A stretch of DNA of 64,000 bases from Mesostigma viride. Lineage: Eukaryota; Streptophyta; Mesostigmatophyceae; Mesostigmatales; Mesostigmataceae. The stretch spans positions 5,936,400 through 6,000,399 of the forward strand of contig RPFO01000156.1 in the NCBI GenBank assembly GCA_009746045.1. Reading direction: 5' to 3'. Positions within the stretch are counted from its first letter, which is position 1, and the number at the start of each line of letters is the position of its first letter. The notes under the pieces were generated by a model. It made no database searches. It worked only from the letters and a program-made list of their open reading frames with translations, and was not told where the DNA came from. Made by a program: the position numbers and the translations under genes. Below, in pieces: positions 37,601-45,499 of the stretch.

Positions 37601-39482
37601 CAATAGCTTGAGTGAGCGTACGCCAGTGTGAAAGAATGGGCATTATGTGAGCCATGCTGGGGTGCAAGCCCTGCCACAGGTTGAAGTGTCCGAAGCCTTC
37701 CCGGTACCAGAATAGATGCAAACGTTTGAGGGATGGTTTGTAGCTAGCTTGAATGCCCATAGTAATGCCGGCGTGTCGATCCCAGTGGGTCCGTCTGCAT
37801 GGTGGGAGCGCCAGCACGCATGCTGGTATAATGTCAGCAAGGGTCTGCTCGATTGGTGCTATACATCCATCATTCCAACCACATGCAATGACACTGACCA
37901 CCTAAACAAGGCGGGCAGCCAAGGCCAGCTAGGGTGCTAAATGCAGCCAATGAGTATGACTAATGACGACGTCACCGTAACGAAGCAGAAAACGTTGCAG
38001 CTCGCAATCACTTATGCTTTTTAGCGCCACTGCTCAACACTTTAGTTAGGCATGGGGAGCAGCTGGACCTGCAGACGCAAGCACACTCGGTTACCTTAGC
38101 TGAATCCACACAGATATCGGCCAGGGAGATCTTCAAAGCCTTGGCAAGCCCCCCCAGGATGGCCCACACCCGACGACTTGAGGCGCCTTTCGCAGTTTTC
38201 TTGGCATCGCCATGCTTTCCCTTGTGACCAGCAGGCATGGACTCCGTATCATTCTCTGATGGTATCGGTGCCCCTTCACTTGCAGTCCCCGCCTCTGATG
38301 CTCTCCCTAGGACCCCATTCTCGCCGGGTGCAGCAATAGAGAACACCCTGGCAGCCTGCAGGTCCCTGGACACGAGAGCCCCAGAGGCTGCAGCCGTGCC
38401 AGGGTCTGCAGGCTTGGCCGTTGTCGGCTCGGCGAGCAGCTTGCTGGCGTGCAGAGGGTGTTTATTCCGCAGGACCAGCCGGATGCCAGAAGCGGCAACG
38501 ACGAGGCCCCGGACAGGCACAGTGCCGTCACCAGCAAGCCCGCCTCCCCCGCTGGAGAATGCATCATCTTCGGCTTCAACGACAGATTTCCTTCGGCGCC
38601 ACAACTGGGTGAATGCCTCCCATAGGAAGGACAGCAGGTTGCTTGAGCAGGAGAGGCGGTCGACTTCGAGCTGCTCGATGGGACCCTGGGGGAGCGCGGG
38701 CGTGTTCACGAGGGCGAGCAAACACAGGAGAAGGACATCATGTTCCATAGTTGGAGAGGACGAGACACAAACGACGATGAGGGAGGCGAGGCTGTAGAAA
38801 TTTGGGGTAAGAAGTCACGAGGATAATCCCAGCTGATGTTTCAACATGTGTCCAAGGCAAACAAGGCCCAACACATCATCTGTAATGACAAAGGTAGCAC
38901 ACTGCATTTGCTTCTTCAACATGTGCATCCAAAAATTCTGTCAAGTTTCAGCTAGCCCGACAAAACTCTTCATCCCAGTACGCCATTAATACATGAAATT
39001 CTGTAATGGGAACCTACGGACCCGCTATGCATTTCAGGGAGAAAAATATCAGAAAAGGGGCATGCATGAAAACGAGCAGGAAGTGCGTACCTTGCTTAAG
39101 CATACAGTCACGCCCTTCAAGGTAAATGCACGCGTTGAACGAATCCTGACAGATATTCCACGCTTACTTCCGGCAGCAGAGGCAATGACGGTGAGGAAAG
39201 TGGCAATTACACTGCAACAATAATTGCAAAAAATTTGAAAAAAGGTCATAAGGGCTCAGGCAAAGGCAACATAAGAAAGCAGAAAATGCACGTACCGAAA
39301 CAACAACTATAGCGTGATGCATTTGGATGTCGGAATCGGCAACACGCCGGTTTCATACAAGGGAAAACAGCCCAAACAGTAACTTTAATGACATTTTTAT
39401 GCACATGTAGTCGAGTTGCTTACCGGAAGATAAGCAGTGAAGCCAGTATCGCCACTGCAGAGAAAAAGATGGCGGCTAGCAT
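10413..39482 (-). CDS. SABRE/Hobbit/Fmp27 (BLTP2)-family bridge-like lipid-transfer protein, 14 exons (whole gene)
   Basis: Members are rod-shaped lipid-transfer proteins anchored in the ER at contact sites (SABRE/KIP in plants, Hobbit in flies, KIAA0100/BLTP2 in humans, Fmp27 in yeast). Exons on the minus strand: 39482-39424, 39211-39091, 38685-38095, 37368-36304, 35798-35589, 34553-33762, 33028-27905, 27090-20866, 19811-17079, 16500-16358, 14985-14913, 14049-13888, 13125-11215, 10709-10413. Every junction keeps frame (11 of 13 introns are phase 0), giving 6,501 residues. Family evidence: an N-terminal membrane segment; KGPIEQLEVDRLSCS after the first conserved strand; ELTAEMDPTQFAILIDVVGG; INWALLDNAGQTFV; RVYAKQAAPVDGKSILDHLE joined to VNVHPLCICVTEQV; and YVRVNEVRLVISYEGSPISF near the C-terminus. 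Known members have about 2,200-2,700 residues; the excess is disordered, repeat-rich sequence. A few exon borders (start of exon 7, end of exon 12) are uncertain. Confidence 0.85.
10710..11214 (-). other. SABRE-like intron 13
   Basis: GT-AG borders, 505 bases. No repeat or nested gene seen. Confidence 0.6.
11215..13125 (-). CDS. SABRE-like exon 13 with polyglutamine and conserved C-terminal strand
   Basis: Acceptor ACCCCTGCAG, donor GGG|GTGAGT, 637 codons, phase 0. It starts KEKDARK followed by about 20 glutamines from a CAG run (13045-13104). About 500 disordered Ser/Gly/Pro-rich residues follow. It ends with the conserved YVRVNEVRLVISYEGSPISF, LHIRLDPQVY and RDLLNKCRKQVLWALFKAVA, the signature C-terminal helix-strand unit of the SABRE/Fmp27 family. 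Confidence 0.85.
13126..13887 (-). other. SABRE-like intron 12, with degenerate GACATGCGCACA repeats
   Basis: Near its 3' end (13173-13275 in plus coordinates) a roughly 30-base motif with ACATGCGCACA recurs about four times with differences. Nothing else is recognised. Confidence 0.5.
13888..14049 (-). CDS. SABRE-like exon 12
   Basis: Acceptor GGCTGCGCAG. It opens VNVHPLCICVTEQVASQLLH, completing the HLE-VNV signature, and continues into a Lys/Asp/Glu-rich charged linker. Two in-phase donors exist: a GC donor CAG|GCAAGC at 13887 and a GT donor TTG|GTGGCA nine bases further at 13878. The GC site fits the consensus better. Confidence 0.75.
14050..14912 (-). other. SABRE-like intron 11
   Basis: 863 bases. 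The 3' part (14085-14160) contains a short degenerate repeat of GTGCGCAGCAATG. The rest shows no recognisable feature. Confidence 0.5.
14913..14985 (-). CDS. SABRE-like exon 11
   Basis: A 73-base exon: acceptor CCCTTTCCAG, donor GAG|GTGAGC. The first base completes the codon split by intron 10, which strongly supports the junction. It encodes EVMVRVYAKQAAPVDGKSIL then DHLE, matching the conserved 'aPvgGi.v.eHfEVN' signature of the family. Confidence 0.85.
15400..15675. repeat. Higher-order minisatellite built on TCTCAAACAGGGT
   Basis: A basic phrase TTCTCAAACAGGG appears about a dozen times. From about 15450 to 15635 it is organised into 61-base units holding three variants of the phrase (...GGGTTTCATCAT, ...CGGGGCAA, ...GGGTAATTATCAT), repeated about three times. 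It lies inside SABRE-like intron 10 (14986-16357), whose remainder has no recognisable content. Confidence 0.9.
16358..16500 (-). CDS. SABRE-like exon 10
   Basis: Acceptor GCGGCTGCAG, donor GGAG|GTGAGG (phase 2). It encodes ALTLFRDEDDSGVVRFVIHH and LSLYHLLQPDPS. It corresponds to the family segment between the 'W.ll..g..f' strand and the 'f..f.vk..aPvgGi' strand. Confidence 0.8.
16501..17078 (-). other. SABRE-like intron 9
   Basis: 578 bases, GT-AG. On the sense strand its 5' half carries short runs rich in GGTGG and GGGG. No repeat array or nested gene. Confidence 0.5.
17079..19811 (-). CDS. SABRE-like exon 9 (conserved core)
   Basis: Acceptor GTCACGCAG, donor ATG|GTGAGG, 911 codons, phase 0. 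Family-typical strings are VLYVIDFVQPQFNLVPPDAQ with HFVLVAVSGRVFIRRV, RARYFDRMEYSVELEGVQAH, CSMRMKYVRWQDPRTAALRW, ELTAEMDPTQFAILIDVVGG, the coiled-coil YLEYRLQQGRAREADLTEEV, and DCCIDGINWALLDNAGQTFV. In the family the same order is found: a cysteine/Met strand, a 'tx..qf.vl.DVv.nLl' helix, a coiled coil, then the final RBG repeats. Confidence 0.85.
20115..20163. repeat. (GT)n microsatellite
   Basis: About 24 uninterrupted GT dinucleotides directly in front of the 78-base minisatellite; each minisatellite unit also ends in a short GTGT run. Confidence 0.95.
20165..20632. repeat. 78-base minisatellite, six copies
   Basis: Units start at about 20165, 20243, 20321, 20399, 20477 and 20555 and differ at only a few positions (GCAG/GCGG, AGCTGG/AGCTCG in the last). 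The unit contains GTTGGTGGGCTATTTGGTAG. Because 78 is a multiple of three, open frames run through it on both strands, but it lies in an intron. Confidence 0.95.
20635..20803. repeat. (GGGT)n microsatellite with interruptions
   Basis: Imperfect first part (GGGTGGTGGGTGG), then near-pure GGGT with one GGAT unit near 20771. The complement of the CCCA array at the window end. Confidence 0.95.
20866..27090 (-). CDS. SABRE-like exon 8 (giant, about 2,075 codons)
   Basis: Acceptor CCCTCGCAG, donor AAG|GTCTGT (a weak but GT donor), phase 0. It opens with ATLCTPPAEHTLAFGRGRRL and PWKVLTDLSFSGSDLEVAYG. A conserved-looking block near 24.0-24.3 kb reads LPWWDLMRYRWRGCVRVSLA and a Cys/Arg strand. ITWAHIGAMHTAFACPLRSR and MSVHGLQILWTLTSRDITWA lie near 21.7-21.8 kb. 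The rest is Ser/Gly/Pro-rich, with a Pro-Val dipeptide run (22575-22635) and a SVGP-type repeat (25650-25790). Confidence 0.75.
22575..22635. repeat. (GGCACA)n run coding Pro-Val repeats in SABRE-like exon 8
   Basis: About ten GGCACA hexamers. On the coding (minus) strand this is TGTGCC, read as alternating valine and proline. It keeps frame, so it is a tolerated coding microsatellite. Confidence 0.85.
25650..25790 (-). repeat. Coding degenerate repeat (FxSVGPxG) in SABRE-like exon 8
   Basis: On the minus strand the protein reads ASVGPTGFNSVGPVGFNSVG and continues with NCFASVGPNAINSMGMDGFA. Units of about nine residues share the core SVGP; five units are recognisable. Confidence 0.8.
27091..27904 (-). 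other. SABRE-like intron 7
   Basis: 814 bases with GTAGGT donor and CTCGCAG acceptor. No repeat or nested gene seen. Confidence 0.5.
27905..33028 (-). CDS. SABRE-like exon 7 (giant, about 1,708 codons)
   Basis: Donor CAG|GTAGGT at the 3' end. The 5' border is the least certain: the acceptor CCACGCAG before GCTGCTGGC (33028) keeps phase 0, but later acceptors are possible. Strand-like segments lie between long disordered blocks: SVSVSLEVDRAWARVSPRLV, GRAVLRVGLLSLMTDS, AFGLDVVWEAEAHLFLLQVA, VAELWAVGVTARVTDTISWS, GIEHVDLCLRSLRLVHPVDM, VSVTGRNLVLHFCEGD and TDVVVQLRSFPLPLVTLQAG. A Cys-rich repeat (units of CKGA/CKEA) sits at about 30985-31065. A possible small intron near 29.12 kb cannot be settled. 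Confidence 0.7.
33029..33761 (-). other. SABRE-like intron 6
   Basis: 733 bases from GTGAGT to the proposed CACGCAG acceptor. The minus-strand frame happens to be open through much of it, which makes the exon 7 start uncertain. No repeats. Confidence 0.45.
33762..34553 (-). CDS. SABRE-like exon 6
   Basis: Acceptor ACATTTTCAG, donor GCG|GTGAGT, 264 codons, phase 0. Strand-like parts are PMVSLSLDITAVGGAPVFAG and QICADVLLDVGTVGVRSDGG; it ends LILILNGGVAIQGVALVIPM. The centre is Gly/Ser-rich filler. Confidence 0.6.
34554..35588 (-). other. SABRE-like intron 5
   Basis: 1,035 bases. AT content is higher than in the exons; no repeat array or nested gene. Confidence 0.5.
35589..35798 (-). CDS. SABRE-like exon 5
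   Basis: Acceptor TACCTGGCGCAG, donor CAG|GTATGT, 70 codons, phase 0. It encodes AALCVHTLSAVTYGCGAQPA and ends AAGVKLSWKSLQ. It has the alternating hydrophobic pattern of the beta-groove, with a short acidic insert GPDGEDG. Confidence 0.6.
35799..36303 (-). other. SABRE-like intron 4
   Basis: 505 bases between donor GAG|GTAGGT and acceptor GGCGCAG. Nothing recognisable inside. Confidence 0.5.
36304..37368 (-). CDS. SABRE-like exon 4
   Basis: Acceptor GACATGCAG, donor GAG|GTAGGT, 355 codons, phase 0. It begins AKVLMERVDVRAEDAKDIL and contains the strand-like TLGLDTLQLCVDISGCYLSA, then a long Pro/Ser/Gly-rich stretch and a basic segment KKKTSNVTRLRQALLQLFGK. Confidence 0.65.
37395..37610. repeat. 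Degenerate ~60-base repeat in SABRE-like intron 3
   Basis: Four diverged copies of a phrase around GAGCATGCAAAT...AATACG(T/C)...GGCTAAGAACA occur at about 37401, 37439, 37483 and 37545. Spacing is irregular (about 40-60 bases). The rest of intron 3 (37369-38094) shows nothing else. Confidence 0.6.
38095..38685 (-). CDS. SABRE-like exon 3
   Basis: The acceptor CCCCCAG follows a long pyrimidine-rich tract. The exon begins GPIEQLEVDRLSCSSNLLSF, fitting the family's 'KKG..ESI.VGEI..SLR' segment, and ends LKISLADICVDSAK at donor AAG|GTAACC. It has 197 codons, phase 0 at both ends. The middle (Gly/Ala/Ser/Glu-rich, about 100 residues) is low-complexity insertion. Confidence 0.75.
38686..39090 (-). 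other. SABRE-like intron 2
   Basis: 405 bases, donor AAG|GTACGC, acceptor after a long pyrimidine tract ending CCCCCAG. An alternative upstream acceptor (TTTCTACAG near 38812) would shift the frame. Nothing else seen. Confidence 0.5.
39091..39211 (-). CDS. SABRE-like exon 2: conserved N-terminal strand
   Basis: The acceptor is TTGTTGCAG at 39212-39220 and the donor is AAG|GTACGC. Joined to exon 1 it extends the hydrophobic stretch (VIATFLTVIASAAG) and then reads RIRSTRAFTLKGVTVCLSK. This corresponds to the first basic, beta-type segment after the anchor in SABRE/Hobbit proteins. Confidence 0.75.
39424..39482 (-). CDS. SABRE-like exon 1: N-terminal membrane anchor
   Basis: Starts with ATG at 39482 and encodes MLAAIFFSAVAILASLLIF, a clean hydrophobic segment, then donor CG|GTAAGC (phase 2). 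The N-terminal membrane helix is the expected ER anchor of the family. No other in-frame ATG nearby gives a hydrophobic start that splices in phase to exon 2. Confidence 0.75.
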
Positions 39483-41058
39483 CGCGGAAAGGCTTTCACA
39501 AAAACATAAACGTCAAAACATGTCATATTCCAGCTACGGAATAAAGCAGGCCCGCTCACGTCAGCTAAGAAGAAACCAAACCCCCATGGAAATTAATTAT
39601 CGATCGCAGATTGCAGGGACGAAATTTTAAAGCGGACCATACACGAAGCCGTAGCCTTCGGCAGGTGAGGTCCCTTGCCATGATTATTCTCTCCCGAAGA
39701 ATTCTCTACCTGCTGTAAACAGTTGACAGCGAAGGAGAACGTCGATAATACATAATTTGAGAAACCTGCACTGCTGGAATGCAGGACTAGCTGGTGCCAT
39801 TCTGTGTGCAGTCTGTTTGCTGGCACCGCCACGTTAGTTGGCCACGCCGCACCTCAGCTGGCTCAGTACAATGGGCAGCAGAGTCTGCTGTTGTTGTTGT
39901 TGTTGTTTGACTTGTTTCCCACGCCGCAATGTGCAGAGATTCTTTGTTAGTGGCCGGTATATGAACGCAGAACCTTCTCCTGTAGTTTCTATAATTATGT
40001 AAGCTACGGCTATCGGAGCTTACGGCTATTGGAGGTCAAGCTACTACGAACTTCATTATGTACGTTTCGCCCTGTGTCTTTTGCAACCCGGAAGTTGCCG
40101 GCGCAGAACAAATTTGGAGTGAAGTCAGTGAACCCTCATCAACTTCTGCGAAATATGTTTGTGGCCATGACGGGACTGACCTCGGATTGTTGGCACCGTT
40201 ATGGCTCTACTTGACATTTATTATACAGCCAAATTCCAGAACTGACGATTTCTTTGCGGTTGGCTTCGATGTGAACTGCGCTTTATGCGGAGTATGACAA
40301 TTTGTTTCGCGATTTGGGGCTGAACAAACCGGCACATTCCTCTCACACCTGCAGGTAAATCGCGTGGAGAGAGTTCCGTGATGTTACAATTGAATAAATA
40401 TAGCAGAATCATGAGAGTAAAGATAGGAGTGCGGAAAGTGTACCCTTAGGAATGAATGGGTTGCTACGCGCCTTGTCGCCGGCAAGCCCGGAGGAGTGCT
40501 CGTTATCTCCACTATCGATGTTGAACATTGTCACGAGTTCTTATTGACACTGTTTGTTACACATTTATAGCGTCCGTTGACTCAAGTTTGTTTCCCAGAG
40601 CTGCGTCAAGTTACAATGTACTTTCAGAGAGCATTGTCTTCGGTACCCAGTAGGGAAAATAGCTCACATTGTCAGCAATTCCACGGCGTGTCATGCGGAA
40701 CGCTTCACTCAATTCTACGCCAACTTGTCATGGTCAGTTAAAAGAGCACGTTTCAGCTTGGGCAGCAGCTTTAAATGTTAGATTTCGGAGCCTTTATCAT
40801 TACACGTACTCCCTCTTCATATTCTCTATCGCACTTTTGAAGTGGAGGATCTAAACGGGGAACTGGGAGAATGTGTTTAGCAGACTTTCTCATGTGGCGT
40901 GCGTTCCAATTTTGTCTCACTGTGCAGGTCGCAGGCTTCCTGGCAACGCATTTGGCATGACTGGCTCCTGTGGACCATAGAGAACTTGGATGACCTTATA
41001 GCATGGAAGCCCTGACCTCGTAGCAACAGAAACCAAAGCCCTGGGTATTCGTTGGCTG
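39483..41058. promoter_or_regulatory. Divergent intergenic region, likely promoters of two genes
   Basis: The SABRE-like gene starts leftward at 39482 and the next gene's proposed first exon starts rightward at 41059. The 1.6 kb between is AT-richer than the exons and holds only short open frames without family resemblance. A short (GTT)n run is at 39889-39908. No clear TATA box or named motif can be supported. Confidence 0.4.
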
Positions 41059-44045
41059 ATGGACGGCCATCCACCGGAGGACACCACGTGAGTATGCTAC
41101 AGGCATGGGAGAAAGTTACGCGTGTCTAGAATTTCAATATATATGGTTGGTGCATTTATCGCGTTGAGCATCTAATCTTTGTCGCACAAAGGCTGCCCAA
41201 GTACTGCGCTATCCTTGGACTTCCCCTCCAGTCGTGCCCATGCCATTAAGCAATCAGCAAGTTACTAACTTTTCTTTTCCAAGAGAATGGCTCTTTTCGT
41301 TGAGATTATTGATGCAATCCTTCTGGAAAGGAGATAAATTGCACGGGCAATGCCATTAACGCTTGTGATAGAAAGGCTGTCTTGTTTGAGTCTATTGAAT
41401 AGGCTTGAATAGGTAGTGCTGACACAGGTAGGAATGGCTTACAAGTGTGGTTTCCATGTGTTTAGTCTCTTTCTGGCCTTGCCATGGTTCTTCTGCTCTT
41501 TACTGTGAGGTCACTGCGCGTGCTGCCGTTGGGATTACCTCCTTGGCACAACATGCACCCCAGATCTCGTTGGGGTTGAGTCTTTGCTTCACTTCTGAGC
41601 AACATGGATCTAGTCAAGCATTTTGGTAATGCAACAACATCTTCGAGCTCTTGATGCTTTGTATCAGCGTTGTCTTTGGTACCTCTCCCTTCTGGCATCT
41701 TAATCCTTTCATCAACCTACGATTTGTATTTACAAGGAATGCCACGGAAATGCTGGTGCCTTGCATGGACTTTTCTTCGGGCTTGTCATTCCAGAAAGGG
41801 TGGCAAGCTGCCAGAGGTATCAGAAAAAGCCGGTGCGGATGCCAGCACACCAGAGGGGGCCAATTCTATCGTGGAGCCATCGCAAGACTCAAGTGCCGAG
41901 GGATCTGCCCCAGGGACCAACGCTGCCGGGGTTGATGGAAGTGAGACCACATCGCATGCAGATGATTGGAGGGCAGCAGACGGCGATGCAGAGGTGACGC
42001 GAGGGGAGGGTGATGCAAGCTGCGGTGATGATGTAAAGGGGGATGAGGCCTTGAGGGAGGACACTCCCGCAGGGTTCCAGCCTCAGGGCTCGGATGGAGG
42101 CGAGGCCGCCACGTCATCCGCCTCTACACTCGCACCGAACGATGGCAATGCGGACCATGGTTCCGTGCCGGACGCCGGTGCCAGTGGCGGCGACCCTGAG
42201 GGTGCCCTGCAGGGTTCCGGTGACGCCGGGGACGAGGGGGGCGAGCGGGGCCCTGAGCGGGGCGGACATGAGTGCAGCGTGGGTCAGGGCGTGTCCAGCG
42301 GTGATGTGTCGCATGAGGCTGTGCCGGATGATGGCAGCGCTTCCCAGGTAGACCCAAGCAAGGGGGAACGCTGTGAGGAGGCAGCGGGGGCCGAGCGGGC
42401 AGCAGGCGGTGAGGAGGCAGCAGCTGAGAGTGGACCTGCGCCCGATCCCAGTCCAGCACCCACAACGCATGACGATCAAGCAGTGGAAGGGAAGGACCAT
42501 CCACATGACGCATCCCACGAGGAGGAGCAGGCGGTGACGTCGCCAGATCAAGGGAGCGTGCCAGGACAAGGGAGCGCGGCGAGTGTGGCCTGTTGCGGCC
42601 ACGACCACCCTGGCAGCAGCCCAGGGGGCATGGGCGCCTCCAGGGACAAGGTGCCACAGGGGTCCACGCCTGTGGGTGCGGAGCAGGGCCTTGGTTTGCC
42701 GATGGCAGCGATGGGGATGGAGGCCAGGTCCCCCCGCAGCAGGGACGCGAGCCCGCGCACCCTGGACGTGAAAGTAGGCAGGCCCCCTGGACCGCTGTCC
42801 CCCACCACGCTGGGTGATACCAGGCAGTGGGGCAGCTTTGGGCCCGTGCGGCCGCCGCGGGAGTCTGGAGCGGCCGGCCCGAGCCCGATCCGGGCCTCCT
42901 TGGCCCCCGCCCCCCTGGTTCAGCCCGTGCCCCGCCATCTGCTCGCTGTGCTGGAAAAGAAGCAGCAACTACAGCAGCAGGGGGGGGGGGAGGAGGGGGG
43001 AGCGGTAGGGGACGGTGCGAAGGGAGGGGGCGGCGCGAGTTCCTCCCCGAGTAATGGCGGCAGTGGCAGCATGTTTGGCGTGTGGAAGCCCGACCCCGTG
43101 CACATGCTGGGCGTGGCGCACCTGGACGACCACGTCAAGCACCGCAACGTGAACGTTAACCTGGTGGCCAGCGAGGGCCACCCTGGGGACCCCCTGGCGC
43201 AGGACCCCGTGCTGAGTGCGCCGCGCCACCGCGACGCGTTCCCGGGCGTGGGCCTTGGGGACTGCAAGAACCGGGACCGCGACGGGGCGCGCAGCTCGAT
43301 CCACATGGCCGTGCCCCACGGGGAAAGCGGGGCCATCCACCTGGCGCCCATCTCACCGCCACCGGTGAGGCAGCATCAGGGCCACATCGCGTCCCCGGAG
43401 CGGCGCCGCAACAGCCTGGGCGCGCTCTCGATGTCCGGAACAGCGCATCTCGACTTGCTGCGCCGCGCCTCGCGGTCACCCCCGCAGCAGGGCCCGGCGG
43501 CCGGGGCCGCGGGCGAGGCGGCCCCAAGGGATGATGCACTGTCCCTGCAGTCGTCGCATCGGGTGTCAGCCGGTGGTAAACTTGTCGCCTTCTCCCACCA
43601 GACGCTGGAACTGGACACCTCGTTCGCAAAGCCAAAGGCGCGAGAAAAGCCCACATCCCCCGCGGCCAGGCATACGGTGCCACGGTCGTTGGCCCCCCTG
43701 CAGGATGCCCACCCTAGCATCCGCCTGCCAGGGGATGGGCCCGTGTCTCCTCTGGGGGGCACATTTTCAGGGAGCGGTCAGCAGGGGGGCAGCATTTTGG
43801 AGCTCCAGGGACAGGGGCACGTGCCTGGTTACCAGCACCCAAGCTTCTCGGGCAAGCCGACATCGCCCACGGGTAGTGCAGGGAGCTTTTGGTCGCAAAA
43901 GAACAAGCTGGGCAAAGTGCTTGGGGGCCCCAACAGCCCTCCCCCCGTGGGCTCGTCAACTACAAAGCCGGGGCCCATCGCTGGTCTTGTGCTTGACGCG
44001 AGCCGACGACTGTCAGTCCAGCCTTTAACCAGCCATTCCCCATAG
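41059..44045 (+). CDS. Disordered low-complexity protein, two-exon model
   Basis: Not recognised. The main exon 41795-44045 is preceded by a good acceptor (GCTTGTCATTCCAG) and ends TAG. The proposed first exon is 41059-41087 (MDGHPPEDT, donor AC|GTGAGT); its phase 2 matches the single leading base of exon 2, giving 759 residues. The first 300 residues are very acidic and Gly/Ser/Ala-rich with CGHDHPG and similar pieces. The second half is Pro/Ser-rich with basic spots, including RRNSLGALSMSG and LRRASRSP, which look like basophilic kinase sites. No folded domain, signal peptide or membrane segment is visible, so it could be a scaffold or regulatory protein; this is a guess. Exon 2 is well supported by a long frame with coding-like GC bias; exon 1 is tentative. 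Confidence 0.55.
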
Positions 44046-44134
44046 AATTATCTGCTGATGGCTGATAGCTTTCTCAGTTATTCATGATCTATTATAGTGA
44101 AGCTGAAACTGCACACGGTTTCATACAGCTGTTT

Positions 44135-44139
44135 GTAAA
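44135..44139 (+). terminator. Candidate TGTAA polyadenylation signal
   Basis: TGTAA lies 90 bases after the TAG of the preceding gene. TGTAA is the usual polyadenylation signal of chlorophyte algae; one short motif is weak evidence alone. Confidence 0.4.
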
Positions 44140-44204
44140 TAGTGTATATGCATGTGGATTACGGATCGATACGTTGCCTTTAAGTTGCTGAGCTGAATAA
44201 TGAA

Positions 44205-45378
44205 TTAACACGTGCTTCCTTGGGGAGTCACGGAGTGCTCACCGAGGTGCTTTTAATCCCTGTGTGTGCACAGCGGGAAGGGGGCAGAGGCCCCCCCTTC
44301 CCTCATGCCACTGGCATGCCATGTGCAGGTGAAATCGGACACGTCTAAACGACCCAGCATCCACTGTGGGTGCAATAAGAGGCCAATGTGAGCATTAGTT
44401 GCATTCAGGTATGGAGACGTGAGCAATGCACAATCAGTGCTATAGGCGGTAAACATAACTAGGCAGGCTATCAGAATAACTAGGCAGGCTGATTTCAGTT
44501 GGGCTACTGGCTAGCTAGGCCATACAGGCATGGCTATTCCTTCCACGATAGTGTCGCACATATGGCTAGGAGTGTGTAGTCCAGGTATATATGCATCACA
44601 CTTGTAATGGCAATGGAGCCCAGCCAACTCTTATAGCCCGTGGGGGGCTTCCACAGATGGTTGTCGACCATCTGGAGTCCCCTCGCTCCCGGCCCTCCAG
44701 AAAACCTTAATTGCAGGCTTCTAGGGATCTGCTTGTGGCGGATGTATTCCGGCCACAGGTCGCATCGCTGCTGCTGCTGCTGAGCATGCAGAGGTCAGGC
44801 CGGTCGTCATCCAGCCTCCAGGGGAGGTCGTGCAATTACTTCTTGCGGTGAGAGAGGATATCGACCAGCCGCCTATCCTCGAACATGGAGCTGAAGGTGA
44901 GCAAGACTGGTAGGGATGCCGCCGGTTGTCCCTTGAATGGGGAAGGCGGTGCCCACGTAGCTCTGCGTACCGCACCTGCTAGACGGCCAGGTGGGTAAGA
45001 AGCTTGGTCCTGAGCTCGTCCTCAAGAGAGGCTGCCATTTCCCCCGGCTGCTGGGGGAAGCGATCGACGCAGCACCATGCGCGCGGCATCAGTTGGCGCG
45101 GCGGGCCTGCGCGGTAGGTGGCCTTGCGTTCGTCTGCCCGGCGATGGGCTTTCAGCCAGCTCCTGCAGCTTCGTGGCGATGGCGTCCGTGGTCGAGGTGG
45201 TCGCTAGCTGACCCCAGCAGGTCCGCATTTGAGTGCAGCTGAGAGGTACGTCGCCAGCTCCCTGCAGGGTGGGCTGGGGCGGCGATGATGGCCGTCTGCG
45301 CCGCGCGATCTCGCGGGACCACTGCGCGGCCAGGGCCTCGGTTTGGGCGGTGATGGCTTCAAGCTTCTTGACGAGCAT
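44205..45378 (-). mobile_element. LINE fragment (family B) with ORF1 coiled-coil and RNA-binding remnants
   Basis: On the minus strand, 45378-45022 begins MLVKKLEAITAQTEALAAQW, a coiled-coil start as in LINE ORF1 proteins. Further on (about 44900-44740, with a frameshift) it reads LPWRLDDD and then DLTSAQQQQQRCDLWPEYIR, the ORF1 C-terminal signature also present near 7.2 and 47.0 kb. After the hairpin at 44643-44682 follows a 3' region (44400-44205) homologous to 46230-46005. It ends in the stem-loop and a TTAATTCATTATT tail. Broken and non-coding. Confidence 0.7.
44643..44682. other. Two-tier hairpin, copy 2 (retroelement-derived)
   Basis: Outer stem GGGGGCT (44643-44649) with AGTCCCC (44676-44682), one G-U type pair; inner stem CAGATGGT (44654-44661) with ACCATCTG (44667-44674); loop TGTCG. 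Homologous to 6602-6639, with three compensatory pair changes in the inner stem. Confidence 0.7.
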
Positions 45379-45499
45379 GCAGGCCGCGCACTAATTGCGC
45401 CCTCCACCGGCCTAGTTTAGGCGAGAGAGTAGGGTGGTTTGTGCATGCGTCAGCTAGTAGCTAGCCTGCGCCGCGCGGTCTGCAGGTTGGAGTAAGTAA

